From positions 62,001 through 126,000 of the forward strand of contig NZ_FRBH01000006.1 in assembly GCF_900142565.1 (NCBI RefSeq): a stretch of DNA of 64,000 bases, in the 5' to 3' direction. Numbering within the stretch: the first letter of the stretch is position 1; the number at the start of each line of letters is the position of its first letter. Source of the DNA: Chishuiella changwenlii (lineage in GTDB: Bacteria; Bacteroidota; Bacteroidia; Flavobacteriales; Weeksellaceae). A program made the position numbers and the translations under genes. The notes beneath the pieces were generated by a model that was not told the DNA's origin, searched no databases, and saw nothing but the letters and a program-made list of their open reading frames with translations. Below, one piece after another: positions 17,114-27,415 of this stretch.

Positions 17114-17710
17114 TTATAAAGAATAAGCATATCCTAAAGATATAGCAACTCCTCTATTTTTAATTTTAGCAATGTTTGTATCTGCAATATCAGATAATCC
17201 TAAATTGTATCGACCATCAAGAATAATTTTTCCAGGACCAACTGGTAATGCTACTCCAGCTCCCATTTGTAAACCAAAATCTATAGTTTTTGTTTTACCA
17301 TAAGCAGCTTTTACATTATCATTTTTACCCATCTGAAAACCAATTGAAGGTCCTGCATTTACATAAACAGGTCCAAAACTATATTTTGCTAAAACAGGAA
17401 CTTCTAAATAATTTAAATTAAACTCTCTTTTTCCTATTGGTGTATTAAGTTTAGTTCCTTTACTAATAAAATTTACTTCGGGTTGTACAGAGAAATTTCC
17501 TAAACCAGTATTGATATTAACACCAACACCACCTTGAAATCCAACTTTTGATTTTTCACCATTTACATTTGTAATTGCTTGGTTAGAGATATTAATACCA
17601 CCTTTTACAATAACTTCTAATGATGATTCATTCTTCTCATTCTTTACATCCTGTGCGTGAGCTCCAGCTAAACCAGCTATAAGAACTACTACTGTTAAAA
17701 TTCTTTTCAT
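17114..17710 (-). CDS. Outer-membrane beta-barrel (porin-like) protein
   Basis: A 198-residue protein with a signal peptide (MKRILTVVVLIAGLAGAHAQ). It has alternating amphipathic strands of the OMP_b-brl type (FQGGVGVNINTGLGNFSVQPEVNFIS, split here by GLG turns) and ends in a terminal aromatic-leucine strand (GYAYSL). This matches small eight-stranded OmpA/OprF-like barrels common in Bacteroidota. No peptidoglycan-binding domain is present. Its own -7 element is at 17740-17747. Function unassigned; a stress- or envelope-linked role is only suggested by the facing LytS/LytTR operon. Confidence 0.85.
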   Translation of the reverse strand: MKRILTVVVLIAGLAGAHAQDVKNEKNESSLEVIVKGGINISNQAITNVNGEKSKVGFQGGVGVNINTGLGNFSVQPEVNFISKGTKLNTPIGKREFNLNYLEVPVLAKYSFGPVYVNAGPSIGFQMGKNDNVKAAYGKTKTIDFGLQMGAGVALPVGPGKIILDGRYNLGLSDIADTNIAKIKNRGVAISLGYAYSL

Positions 17711-17739
17711 TTTAAATAATTGTTATTTTTTCAACAAAA

Positions 17740-17747
17740 CAAAACTA
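17740..17747 (-). promoter_or_regulatory. -7 element (TAGTTTTG, minus strand) for the barrel gene
   Basis: TANNTTTG read on the minus strand, 29 bp before the ATG. The 278-bp space 17711-17988 between divergent genes otherwise shows only AT-rich DNA. Confidence 0.5.
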
Positions 17748-17988
17748 TTGAGATGTCACTTTTGTATATCCTATTTTTATGGTGAAAATGAATAATTACG
17801 GCTTAAAACGTAAATAGAAATAGATGAAGTGAATTGAGGCTTTTTTACCTCTAAAAAGATGAAAAAATAGCAAAAAAAATTCAGGTTTGATAATAGACGT
17901 TTCATCCTTAAATATTTCCATTTCACTTATTTTTTTAGTAGTAAAAGCCTCTTATAGCTTTTAATTTGCGTCTTGAAATAAAAATATT

Positions 17989-19101
17989 ATGAAATATAAA
18001 ACAAGTTATTTTATATTATTACTAAGCACAACAGTAATGATATATTCTTGTAATTCTAAAGATAGTCAAGAGCAAGAACAACAAGCTGTTGCTATGTCAA
18101 CAGATTTTATTCAGGTAAATGCGAGCAATGCCGATATATCAATTGGTTATCCAGGAAGTATTGAAGGACAAAATAATGTTGATATAAAGGCTCAAGTAAC
18201 AGGATATCTTGAAGCAGTTTATGTTAAAGAAGGGCAGTATGTGAATAAAGGTCAAAATTTATTTCGCATCAATCCTTCTGTCTACAACGAACAAGTAAAC
18301 AATAGCGATGCAGCATTAAAAGTTGCATTAGCAAATCAAGCAACTGCAAAATTAGAAGTAGAAAAATTAAAACCTTTAGTAGAAGGAAAAGTTGTTTCAG
18401 AAATTCAGTTAAAGACAGCTCAAGCAAGTTATCAAGCAGCGACAGCACAAGTAGCACAAGCGAAATCTTCTCTTGGTTCTTCTAGAATTAATGCCAATTT
18501 TACGTATATAAAAGCACCGGTTAGTGGTTATATAGGAAGAATACCAAATAGAATGGGAAATTTAATTTCGCCGACGGATGCTTCACCACTTACAACGCTT
18601 TCTAATATAAGTACGGTTAACGTTTATTTTTCTATGAATGAAGCAGATTACATTACATATAGTAAATCTTTAGCTCATAATAATACAGGACAAGTAGACT
18701 TAATTTTAGCAGATAATTCTAAATACCAATACAATGGTAAGTTAGAAATGGCGAGCGGTAGTTTTGATAAAAATACGGGAAGTATACAGATGAAAGCTGT
18801 TTTTCAGAACCCAGAAAAATTATTAAGATCTGGAGGAACAGCGAGAGTTTTAATTCATAGAAATGTTCAGGATGTTTTAAAAATTCCTAAATCAGCAGTG
18901 AAAGATATTCAAGATAAGTATTTCGTTTATAGACTAGAAGGGAAGAAAGTTAAAATGATAGCTGTTGAAATTTCAGAAGGTACTCCACAAGATTATTTTG
19001 TTTCGTCAGGCTTAAAAGCTGGTGATAAAATAGCTGTAAATAGAATAGACGTACTAAACGATGGTTCTGATGTAACACCAAAAGTGGTGTCGGTAAAGTA
19101 A
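17989..19101 (+). CDS. RND efflux periplasmic adaptor (membrane fusion protein), lipoprotein
   Basis: A 370-residue AcrA/MexE-type adaptor bridging the inner-membrane RND pump and the outer-membrane channel. A lipoprotein signal peptide ends at C21 (MIYSC). Then come the lipoyl half-motif (IKAQVTGYLEAVYVKEGQ, about 66-83), an alpha-hairpin (about 100-155; AALKVALANQATAKLE), the second lipoyl half (YIKAPVSGYIGRI) and the beta-barrel/MP domains. It is the first gene of a three-gene operon with the permease (28 bp downstream) and the channel. Drug specificity cannot be read from the sequence. Confidence 0.95.
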   Translation: MKYKTSYFILLLSTTVMIYSCNSKDSQEQEQQAVAMSTDFIQVNASNADISIGYPGSIEGQNNVDIKAQVTGYLEAVYVKEGQYVNKGQNLFRINPSVYNEQVNNSDAALKVALANQATAKLEVEKLKPLVEGKVVSEIQLKTAQASYQAATAQVAQAKSSLGSSRINANFTYIKAPVSGYIGRIPNRMGNLISPTDASPLTTLSNISTVNVYFSMNEADYITYSKSLAHNNTGQVDLILADNSKYQYNGKLEMASGSFDKNTGSIQMKAVFQNPEKLLRSGGTARVLIHRNVQDVLKIPKSAVKDIQDKYFVYRLEGKKVKMIAVEISEGTPQDYFVSSGLKAGDKIAVNRIDVLNDGSDVTPKVVSVK

Positions 19102-19129
19102 TAAAATGAACCATTCAAATAATTAAAAA

Positions 19130-22100
19130 ATGTTAAAGAAAATTATAGATAGACCAGTTCTAGCTACCGTAATATCACTTATAATTGTGATATTAGGTGT
19201 AATTGGTCTAACGCAACTTGCTGTAACACGTTTTCCTGATATTTCTCCTCCAACAATTACTGTTTCTGGATCATATCCTGGGGGAAATAGTGAAACCGTG
19301 ATACGTTCGGTTGTAACTCCATTAGAAGAACAAATTAATGGAGTAGAAGATATGGAGTATATAAAATCTACTGCCAGTAATGATGGTACATTTTCTATCT
19401 CAATCATCTTTAAACAAGGAGTAAATGCCGATCAGGCAGCTGTAAATGTTCAGAATAGAGTTCAACAAGCAACACCAATTCTTCCTCAGGAAGTTATTCG
19501 TATGGGGCTTACGACATCTAAACAGCAAAACAGTATGGTTATGGTATTTAACATTTATACTGAAGACAATGAAAAGTATGATGAAAGATTTTTGCAAAAC
19601 TATGCAAGTATCAATTTAATTCCAGAAATAAAAAGGATAAAAGGAGTTGGTCAAGCACAGTTATTTGGATTAAAAGATTACTCGATGAGAGTATGGATTA
19701 ATCCACAAAAAATGGCTACCTATGGTCTTGTACCTGCAGATATTTCTAATGCAATTGCTAATCACAGTTTAGAGTCTGCACCTGGTAAATTAGGTGAAGA
19801 ATCAGATGCAGCATTAGAATATGTAATTCGATACAAAGGGAAAAAGAACAAACCGGAAGAATATGAGAATATTGTTGTAAAAAATGATGGAACGAATATA
19901 ATTAGATTAAAGGATGTTTCGAGAGTAGAATTTGGAGCAATTTCTTATAGTGGAGATGGACTTACGAATGGTAAAAATGCTGTAACCATTGCCATTATGC
20001 AAACAACAGGATCTAATGCAAATGATATAGAAGTAGGTATTAATAATACCCTAGAAAAATTATCTAAATCGTTTCCACCAGATGTAAAATATGCGAAAGT
20101 AATGAGTACAAAAGAAAAACTTGATGAGGCAACAGGTCAAGTAAAATCGACTCTTATAGAAGCATTTATTTTAGTTTTTATAGTTGTTCTTATTTTCCTT
20201 CAAGATTTTAGATCCACTTTAATTCCTGCCATCGCAGTTCCTGTTGCAATTATAGGTACATTCTTTTTCCTACTTGTGTTAGGATTTACAATAAATGTAT
20301 TAACATTATTTGCGTTGGTATTAGCCATTGGTATTGTGGTAGATGATGCCATTGTAGTTGTAGAGGCAGTTCACAGTAATATGGAAGGAACCAATCTTTC
20401 TGGTAAACAAGCAACGCACAAAGCAATGAACGAAATTACAGGTGCCGTAATTTCTATTACGCTTGTAATGTCTGCCGTGTTTATTCCAATTGGTTTTATG
20501 AAAGGTTCTACAGGAATGTTTTACCAACAATTTGCTTACACATTAGCTATAGCCATTATAATTTCTGCTGTTAATGCATTAACATTAACACCTGCTTTAT
20601 GTGTTGTTTTTCTTAAGAATAATCATGGAGAAAATGCACATGGTTCTAAAAAGGGATTTACACAAAAGTTTTCAGCAGCTTTTAATGCAGGTTTTAATAA
20701 TATGACAGAGCGTTATATTGGTGGTCTACGATTTTTAGTAAAAAGAAAATTAATTGCTTTTGGTTTAGTAGCCGCTGTAATTGGTGGATCTGTTTGGTTT
20801 ATGACAAGTACTCCTAAAAGTTTTGTTCCAATGGAAGATGATGGTTTAATCATGTACATGGTAACTATGCCTCCAGGAACAGCTCTTAACAAAACAACAG
20901 AAGTTACAGAGAAAGCTAATTCACTTATAAAAACCATAGATGCTGTAGAAAGTAATACATCTATTACAGGGTTTAATCTTTTAAGTAATAGTGCTGGACC
21001 AGCTTATGCTATGGGATTTGTTAAATTAAAATCTAAAAAAGAAAGAGGAGAGATTAAAGACATAGAGGAGGTAATGAACAAGTTAAACGAAAAACTATCT
21101 GTTATAAAAGAAGGAACAGTTCTTACGTTTAGAATGCCTCCTGTAGAAGGTTATGGTGTAAGTAGTGATGCTGAGGTTGTGTTACAAGACAGAATGGGAC
21201 GAGATCCTAAAGTATTAAAAGCAAAAGCAGACGAACTAATAGGACAATTAATGCAATTACCAGAGGTAGGTTTTGCTTACACAATGTTTAGAGCAGATTA
21301 TCCTCAATTAGAGTTAGAAGTTAACGAAGATAAAGCAGATCAATTAGGTGTAAATGTTTCGAGTTTATTAGAAACAATTCAAACTTATTTTGCTGGAGAT
21401 CAATCTCAAAATTTCTCACGATTCGGAAAGTTTTATAGAGTAAATATAAAAGCAGACGGAATATTTAGAATGGATGAAACTGCTTTTAATGATATTTTTG
21501 TGAAGAGTAATACGGGAGAAATGGTTCCTGCTAATACCTTAATAAAACTTCATAAAGTATACGGACCAGAATCTGTGCAACGATATAATCTTTACAATTC
21601 ATTAAATATAAATGTATCTCCAAAGCCAGGAATTAGTAATGGAGAGTTAATTACAAAAATTGAAGAAACGCTAAATAAATTACCTTCAGATTATAGTTAC
21701 GAATGGACAGGATTAAGCTTGGAGGAAAAATCTTCTAGTGGACAAACTATTATGATTTTCGGATTGTGTTTGTTATTTGTTTACTTATTATTATCGGCGC
21801 AATATGAAAGTTATGTTTTACCATTAGCTGTAATGCTTTCTATACCAACAGGTATTATTGGTGCATTCTTAGGAATAAAAGCAATTGGATTCGATAATAA
21901 TATTTATGTACAGGTCGGGCTTATTATGTTAATTGGACTTCTGGCGAAAAATGCAATTTTAATTGTAGAGTTTGCGGTTCAAAAAAGAAAGTCGGGCTTA
22001 TCTATTGTAGAGTCTGCTTTACAAGGAGCCAAAGCTCGTTTAAGACCAATTATTATGACTTCTTTAGCTTTTATAGTTGGTATGATTCCTTTAATGATTT

Positions 22101-22291
22101 CTGCTGGAGGTATGGCTTCTGGTAATAAATCAATTAGTATTAGTGCAGCAATGGGAATGTTAAGTGGTGTTGTATTAGGAGTATTTGTAATTCCAGTATT
22201 GTATATGTTTTTTCAATATATAGATGAAAAAATATCACCAAAGAAAAATATTTCTGACCAAGAAAATGAAATATCAAATGAAACTATTTAA
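19130..22291 (+). CDS. RND efflux permease (AcrB/MexF type, HAE1)
   Basis: A 1053-residue inner-membrane proton/drug antiporter of full HAE1 length. It starts with the usual first helix (IDRPVLATVISLIIVILG) followed by the porter domain (FPDISPPTITVSGSYPG). Helix 4 carries the proton-relay DD pair (AIGIVVDDAIVVVEAV, about 402-417). The second half repeats the fold and ends in GLLAKNAILIVEFA and the C-terminal helices. It sits between adaptor and channel genes; the channel start overlaps its 3' end. Confidence 0.97.
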   Translation: MLKKIIDRPVLATVISLIIVILGVIGLTQLAVTRFPDISPPTITVSGSYPGGNSETVIRSVVTPLEEQINGVEDMEYIKSTASNDGTFSISIIFKQGVNADQAAVNVQNRVQQATPILPQEVIRMGLTTSKQQNSMVMVFNIYTEDNEKYDERFLQNYASINLIPEIKRIKGVGQAQLFGLKDYSMRVWINPQKMATYGLVPADISNAIANHSLESAPGKLGEESDAALEYVIRYKGKKNKPEEYENIVVKNDGTNIIRLKDVSRVEFGAISYSGDGLTNGKNAVTIAIMQTTGSNANDIEVGINNTLEKLSKSFPPDVKYAKVMSTKEKLDEATGQVKSTLIEAFILVFIVVLIFLQDFRSTLIPAIAVPVAIIGTFFFLLVLGFTINVLTLFALVLAIGIVVDDAIVVVEAVHSNMEGTNLSGKQATHKAMNEITGAVISITLVMSAVFIPIGFMKGSTGMFYQQFAYTLAIAIIISAVNALTLTPALCVVFLKNNHGENAHGSKKGFTQKFSAAFNAGFNNMTERYIGGLRFLVKRKLIAFGLVAAVIGGSVWFMTSTPKSFVPMEDDGLIMYMVTMPPGTALNKTTEVTEKANSLIKTIDAVESNTSITGFNLLSNSAGPAYAMGFVKLKSKKERGEIKDIEEVMNKLNEKLSVIKEGTVLTFRMPPVEGYGVSSDAEVVLQDRMGRDPKVLKAKADELIGQLMQLPEVGFAYTMFRADYPQLELEVNEDKADQLGVNVSSLLETIQTYFAGDQSQNFSRFGKFYRVNIKADGIFRMDETAFNDIFVKSNTGEMVPANTLIKLHKVYGPESVQRYNLYNSLNINVSPKPGISNGELITKIEETLNKLPSDYSYEWTGLSLEEKSSSGQTIMIFGLCLLFVYLLLSAQYESYVLPLAVMLSIPTGIIGAFLGIKAIGFDNNIYVQVGLIMLIGLLAKNAILIVEFAVQKRKSGLSIVESALQGAKARLRPIIMTSLAFIVGMIPLMISAGGMASGNKSISISAAMGMLSGVVLGVFVIPVLYMFFQYIDEKISPKKNISDQENEISNETI

Positions 22292-23693
22292 TGTAAAAAA
22301 TATGCTTCTTTTTAGCGCAGTGTCATCAGCAATGATGTCCTGCGCAACAAGAAGTGAATATAAGAAAACTGAACTTGAAATTCCTGAAAATTATAAGGAT
22401 CAACTTCAAGTTACAGGTGACACTGTTATTCTACCTTGGAAAACTTTTTTTAAAGATGAACAATTAATTGGTTTAATAGATAAAGCTTTAGAAAAGAACA
22501 ACGAAGTAAAAGTTGCACTTAAAAATATAGAACAATTAGATTTAGCTTATAAACAAGCCAAACATTCTTTAATGCCAACCTTAAATTTTAGTGCTGGTGT
22601 AAGTAGAGCATGGGCTTCTCAGAATAGTTTAAATGGTTCTCTTAATGAGCAATTTACAGGACAAAAATATTTAGATGATTTTAGTGCTAATTTAAGTCTT
22701 TCGTGGGAGGCAGATATTTGGGGAAAAGCCAAAAAACAAAAAGAAGTAGCTTCTGCGGATTATTTTGCTCAAAAAGAAAATCTGAATGTTTTAAAAACCA
22801 GAATTATTTCACAAGTGGCGCAAGCCTACTATAATTTAATTAGTTTAGATAATCAGCTAGTTATAGCGAATAAAAATATTGAGCAGAGCGATGAAACATT
22901 AAGAATCATGAGATTGCAATATACTGCAGGTCAAATCAATTCTTTGGCTATTCAGCAATCAGAAGCACAAAAGAAAACAGCAGAACTTCTTGTGCCATTA
23001 GCAATACAAAATATCTCTGTTCAAGAAAATGCACTTAGTATCTTATGTGGAGAATATCCAGATAAAATTAGTCGAGCAAAAGAATCTAATTTCTTTAATG
23101 TGGAGACGAACTTATCTGCCGGAATTCCTGCCGAATTACTTAGTAGAAGACCAGATTTAAAAGTTGCAGAATTTAATTTAATTAGTTTAAATGCTAAAAC
23201 TGGTTTAGCTAAAGTTGCGATGTACCCAAGTATTAGTTTGGCACCACAAGTTGGTCTTAACTCATTTAAATTTAATAATTGGTTCGATTTGCCTGGATCA
23301 CTTACGAAAACATTAGCAGCAAATCTTGCATTACCAATTTTACAGAAGAAACAACTAAAAACAGCATTTGAAACAGCAGTGATAGAACAAGAAAAGGCAG
23401 CTATCAATTATCAACAAACGATGATGGTAGCAGTTTCGGAAGTATCAGATGCTATGGCTAAATCTCAAGGATCAAAAGATAGATTAAAGATTTTAGGAGA
23501 GAAAACTCAAATTTTAGAAAAGGGAGTTGATGATGCTTTAAAGTTATATAAAAGTGGTATGGCAACATACTTAGAAGTTATAACAGCACAAAACAACAAA
23601 CTTCAAAATGATCTTGAACATATCAATGTGAATTTAGAAAGATTAAATGCTGATATCGATTTATATAGAGCATTAGGAGGAGGGATCGAGTAA
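22278..23693 (+). CDS. RND efflux outer-membrane channel (TolC/OprM-type lipoprotein)
   Basis: A protein of about 471 residues of the OEP/NodT family. The chosen start (22278) gives a lipoprotein signal peptide with Cys about 22 (SAMMSC). ATGs at 22266 and 22224 are in frame inside the permease gene and would only lengthen the n-region. The two OEP repeats are visible (SLSWEADIWGKAKKQKE, LLSRRPDLKVAEFNL), ending VITAQNNKLQNDLE...YRALGGG. The start overlaps the permease gene, showing translational coupling. A terminator follows. Confidence 0.94.
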   Translation: MKLFNVKNMLLFSAVSSAMMSCATRSEYKKTELEIPENYKDQLQVTGDTVILPWKTFFKDEQLIGLIDKALEKNNEVKVALKNIEQLDLAYKQAKHSLMPTLNFSAGVSRAWASQNSLNGSLNEQFTGQKYLDDFSANLSLSWEADIWGKAKKQKEVASADYFAQKENLNVLKTRIISQVAQAYYNLISLDNQLVIANKNIEQSDETLRIMRLQYTAGQINSLAIQQSEAQKKTAELLVPLAIQNISVQENALSILCGEYPDKISRAKESNFFNVETNLSAGIPAELLSRRPDLKVAEFNLISLNAKTGLAKVAMYPSISLAPQVGLNSFKFNNWFDLPGSLTKTLAANLALPILQKKQLKTAFETAVIEQEKAAINYQQTMMVAVSEVSDAMAKSQGSKDRLKILGEKTQILEKGVDDALKLYKSGMATYLEVITAQNNKLQNDLEHINVNLERLNADIDLYRALGGGIE

Positions 23694-23729
23694 TCCTCTA
23701 ATGTTTTTAAGTGTTTTTCAAGTTGCGAG

Positions 23730-23761
23730 GACAGAAGTAATTTTTTACTTCTGTCTTTTTT
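23730..23761 (+). terminator. Terminator of the RND operon
   Basis: A perfect 11-bp stem GACAGAAGTAA/TTACTTCTGTC with a TTTT loop and a T6 tail. Confidence 0.92.
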
Positions 23762-23782
23762 ATAACTATAAATGATGAAAAA

Positions 23783-24760
23783 TTACTTCTTAAATTGACT
23801 AGGTAATACACCAAATTTTCTTTTGAAAGCGGCAGAAAAACTTCGCTGATTTTGATAACCCATCTGATGTGATACTTCTCCTATATTTAGTTGATGATCT
23901 GTAAGTAAAATTTTTGCTTGATCCATTTTTATATCATTCCAAAAACCAAAAACTGTTTTCCCAAACAACTCTTTAAATCCTTTTTTTAGCATAAACTCAT
24001 TTGTACCAACTTGATGAGCCAAATCAATTAACGAATGTGTAGAATGTATATTATTCATAATAAATTCTCGTACCGCATAAATTTTATCTGCATCTTTTTT
24101 CTTTAAAGAACCTGTGTACGATTCGTTATTTGTAAACTGTTCTAACTGTAACATTAAAAGCTCAATTACTTTAGCTTCTAAAAACATACGTTTAAAAAGT
24201 CCTTTTCGTTCACAATTAATAATGTCATGAATAATTTGATGCATCTGAAAAGAAATTTGATAATTCTGAGAGCTTAATAAACTAGAATTCTGTTTTTCTA
24301 ATGTATTACGAAAACAATCAAAAATGGGATGATTTTCAGGTAAGAATCGTTTAAAAAATTGTGGACTTAAGTTAATTTCACACAATTGAAAAATGTCTTT
24401 TTCCCATTTCATTTCTCCACATAATCCATTTGCATAGATAATATTGTGCCGTTGAGATTCAAAACTAACTTCATTCCTAAACTTATCAGTAGAAGCGCTA
24501 CTTTTCCCTTTTATGGCAAAGTGCATTTCAATTGTTTCAAAATTAGTTTCAAAACCAAGCGACATTTCCTTGGCTAAATTTGCATTTCCATAACCGATGT
24601 GAATTCCATTAAAAAGTATTTCTTTGTAGAAACCATTCACTCCAAAATGCTCTAAATGCATAACAGTTTCTATTATTTCATCATTTTGAATAGAAGGATG
24701 AGGATATACTTTCTCCATTAGCACATAATCCATTGTTTTATCATATAATTTCAAATTCAT
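23783..24760 (-). CDS. AraC-family regulator (PchR/YbtA-like)
   Basis: A 325-residue regulator. The N-terminal two-thirds has no recognised enzyme motif and resembles the ligand domain of PchR-like siderophore regulators (HFGVNGFYKEILFNGIHIGYGN, split by GF). The C-terminal AraC HTH pair is clear: LIDLAHQVGTNEFMLKKGFKE and IGEVSHQMGYQNQRSFSAAFKRKFG. It is divergent from two ABC half-transporters of the siderophore-uptake type, the arrangement in which such regulators control the adjacent operon in response to a ferric chelate. The link is inference from the layout. Confidence 0.85.
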   Translation of the reverse strand: MNLKLYDKTMDYVLMEKVYPHPSIQNDEIIETVMHLEHFGVNGFYKEILFNGIHIGYGNANLAKEMSLGFETNFETIEMHFAIKGKSSASTDKFRNEVSFESQRHNIIYANGLCGEMKWEKDIFQLCEINLSPQFFKRFLPENHPIFDCFRNTLEKQNSSLLSSQNYQISFQMHQIIHDIINCERKGLFKRMFLEAKVIELLMLQLEQFTNNESYTGSLKKKDADKIYAVREFIMNNIHSTHSLIDLAHQVGTNEFMLKKGFKELFGKTVFGFWNDIKMDQAKILLTDHQLNIGEVSHQMGYQNQRSFSAAFKRKFGVLPSQFKK

Positions 24761-24833
24761 AGACCCTTTTTTATTTATCCTTTATTCGTACATCTTTATC
24801 CGTATCGCTTACTTTTTAAGATGTTCTAAATTT

Positions 24834-24841
24834 TACCTTTG
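24834..24841 (+). promoter_or_regulatory. -7 element (TACCTTTG) for the ABC operon
   Basis: TANNTTTG followed by C, 39 bp before the ATG at 24880, inside the 119-bp divergent spacer where the AraC protein would be expected to bind. Confidence 0.55.
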
Positions 24842-24879
24842 CCAAAGATACAAGTTATTTAGAATAATTCTTAATAGAT

Positions 24880-26631
24880 ATGAGCGAAAAACAAAACAAG
24901 AAAAATGGAATAATAAGATTGTTAGAGATTGCAGGAGCTAAAAAGATAATGCTATTTTTTTCTGCCTTATTCGCAACACTTCATGCTTTTTTAAGTTTGA
25001 TACCTTACATTTTAGTTTTTTATATAATAAAAGAACTTACAAAAGATCAGGTGAATTTTGATGTCACACAACACTATATTATTTATGCAATAATTGCTGC
25101 GGTAATAAGTATGTTTCTTTTGTTTGTTTCTGGTATACTTTCACATATTGCAGCGTACAATATCCTTTTTGAACTAAGAAAGTATATCGCAAATAAAATT
25201 GGTAGAATGTCAATGGGGCATCTTTCTAATAAAAGCTCTGGTGCTTTAAAGAAAATTTTGGCAGATGATGTAGAACGTATTGAAAATTTTATAGCCCATC
25301 AAATTCCAGATTTTGTAAAAGCAGTTGCTTTACCCATTGTCACAATTATTTTTCTTTTTACACAAGATTGGCGTTTAGCTGCAATTAGCTTTGTACCACT
25401 TTTGGTTTTAGCAGTATTACTTCCTAAAATGTACGGAGGCAATAATAAACAACTTATACAAGATTATCATCAATCTTTAGAGGACATGAATGCAGGTATT
25501 GTAGAGTATGTTAGAGCAATGCCAGTAATGAAAATTTTTGGACAATCTGCTGAAACCTTCGATAAATACGGAAATACCGTAAAATGTTTTAATGGTTTTG
25601 TAGGAGAGTGGGTTAAAAAAAGTACACCAGGTTTTGCTATTTTCATGAGCTTCACAAGTAATGCAATGCTTCCTGTATTGGCTTTCGGATTGTTTTTGTA
25701 TTTCCGTAATGGAGTTTCATTACCTACACTTTTATTGTTTCTGATTTTAGGAACGGGTTACATAAAACCTCTTTTTGTTTTAAGTAACATGGGAATGCAA
25801 ATATCAATTATTAACAGAGGTGTAGAGCAAATAGATAATTTACTAAATCATGAAGACTTACAAGAAAACACAATCTATCAAGAGCCAAAGAATTTTACAG
25901 TAGAATTTAGAGAAGTTTCATTTGCTTATCAAAAAAATGACTTGGTTTTACAAGATGTTAGCTTCGAAGTAAAACAAAATACAATTACGGCATTGGTAGG
26001 TCCATCTGGAGCAGGTAAAAGTACTGTTGGACAATTATTAGCTCGTTTTTGGGATGTGAATCATGGTGAAATTTACATTGGAGGAATTGATATAAAAGAA
26101 TATCCAACTCAACAATTAATGGAGATGATCTCTTTTGTTTTTCAAGACAGTTTTATGTTTCAGCAAAGTATGTATGATAATATAAAAATGGGAATGAATA
26201 GAACAAAAGATGAGGTGGAAACTGCTGCAAAAGCTGCACAAATTCACGATCTTATTTTGAGCTTACCAAATGGATATGATACATTATTTGGTCAATCTGG
26301 TGTACATCTTAGTGGTGGAGAACAACAACGATTTCAATTGGCTCGCGCAATTCTTAAAAATGCTCCGATTTTAATTTTAGATGAAGCAACAGCTTTTGCA
26401 GATCCAGAAAATGAATATAAAATTCAACAAGCATTTGGTAAACTTATAAAAGACAAGACGGTAATTATTATTGCACATCGTTTAAGTACAATTGTAGACG
26501 CAGATCAAATAATTGTTTTTGACAAAGGGCAAATAGCTGCTCTAGGAAATCAGCAAGATTTATTAGTAGAAAGTGAACTTTATCAACGTATGTGGAATGC
26601 ACATATAAGAGCCAAGAATTTCGTAATGTAA
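24880..26631 (+). CDS. ABC half-transporter (permease + ATPase), YbtP/IrtA-like
   Basis: A 583-residue fused ABC exporter-fold half-transporter: six membrane helices (about 20-310), then the ATPase with Walker A GPSGAGKST (about 377), signature LSGGEQQR and Walker B ILILDEATAFADPENE. The FADPENE extension after the D-loop is a feature I associate with the YbtPQ/IrtAB group, exporter-fold proteins that import ferric siderophores. It heads an operon with a membrane protein and a second half-transporter; the two halves should form a heterodimer. No siderophore biosynthesis genes are nearby, which fits use of foreign siderophores or another substrate. Confidence 0.88.
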   Translation: MSEKQNKKNGIIRLLEIAGAKKIMLFFSALFATLHAFLSLIPYILVFYIIKELTKDQVNFDVTQHYIIYAIIAAVISMFLLFVSGILSHIAAYNILFELRKYIANKIGRMSMGHLSNKSSGALKKILADDVERIENFIAHQIPDFVKAVALPIVTIIFLFTQDWRLAAISFVPLLVLAVLLPKMYGGNNKQLIQDYHQSLEDMNAGIVEYVRAMPVMKIFGQSAETFDKYGNTVKCFNGFVGEWVKKSTPGFAIFMSFTSNAMLPVLAFGLFLYFRNGVSLPTLLLFLILGTGYIKPLFVLSNMGMQISIINRGVEQIDNLLNHEDLQENTIYQEPKNFTVEFREVSFAYQKNDLVLQDVSFEVKQNTITALVGPSGAGKSTVGQLLARFWDVNHGEIYIGGIDIKEYPTQQLMEMISFVFQDSFMFQQSMYDNIKMGMNRTKDEVETAAKAAQIHDLILSLPNGYDTLFGQSGVHLSGGEQQRFQLARAILKNAPILILDEATAFADPENEYKIQQAFGKLIKDKTVIIIAHRLSTIVDADQIIVFDKGQIAALGNQQDLLVESELYQRMWNAHIRAKNFVM

Positions 26632-26671
26632 AATAGAAAAAAATAGAATTTAAAAATAAAAACAATTTATC

Positions 26672-27415
26672 ATGAAATATCAATTAAAAATCAAATTAGC
26701 ATTTATATCTGCAATTATAGCTTCAATCTGTTGGGTAATAGGCGATATGTTTGTTGCAGGATTCAACGTGAATCCAGAGAAATATCCGTTATTTTCACAA
26801 ACGTATGCAGATAAAGTAGATGTTGTTTTAGCCACACTTATGTTAGAAGGTTCTACAGAAAGATTAATGTTTGGAGCCTTAATTGCAGCCATGACAGCAG
26901 TACTTTTTCTACCTGCAATTTGGTTGGTATATCAGTACATCAAACAAGAATTTAAATCGAAATGGATTGTATGGTCAAATTACTATCTACTTGTTTTAAG
27001 TGTTTTGTTAATGCCACTTGGGCATGCTGTGTATTATTATGTGGGAGAAATACATAAAGCCATTTATTTTACAGATCAAATAGCGCATCCTTATTTATTA
27101 GAAATAGCAAAAGGGTTTACAATGAGTCTATATATAACTTGGGGAACAGCTATTATTGTAATGTTTTTGGGTTGGATTATTTATGCAATATTTATTTTCA
27201 TAGGGAAGACATCTTTACCAAAATGGTTCGGATTTTTTACACCATTTTTCTTAACACTGTATCAACACCCTATTTTATATTTTATGCCATCGTCTGACTT
27301 AAAAGGTTGGATTACTTCTGCTGGTTTTAATATTTCATATTTAATTTTCTTCTCATTACTATTTATTCTGTTTAGAAAACAACTTTTACAATCTAATTCA
27401 AACAATCATGATTAA
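26672..27415 (+). CDS. Polytopic membrane protein between two ABC half-transporters
   Basis: A 247-residue protein with about seven hydrophobic segments (first at 10-30, SAIIASICWVIGDMFVAG; last at about 215-235). No catalytic motif is recognised. It overlaps the next ABC gene by 8 bp and lies 40 bp after the previous one, so it is translated with the transporter. A heme/ferric-reductase or accessory role would be attractive, but only isolated histidines are visible (for example LGHAVYYY and YQHPILYF). A small uncharacterised membrane family is the honest call. Confidence 0.75.
   Translation: MKYQLKIKLAFISAIIASICWVIGDMFVAGFNVNPEKYPLFSQTYADKVDVVLATLMLEGSTERLMFGALIAAMTAVLFLPAIWLVYQYIKQEFKSKWIVWSNYYLLVLSVLLMPLGHAVYYYVGEIHKAIYFTDQIAHPYLLEIAKGFTMSLYITWGTAIIVMFLGWIIYAIFIFIGKTSLPKWFGFFTPFFLTLYQHPILYFMPSSDLKGWITSAGFNISYLIFFSLLFILFRKQLLQSNSNNHD

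Noticed and set aside
23021-23407. 128-residue minus-strand frame opposite the outer-membrane channel gene
   Set aside because: Shadow frame; the plus strand has full OEP repeats.
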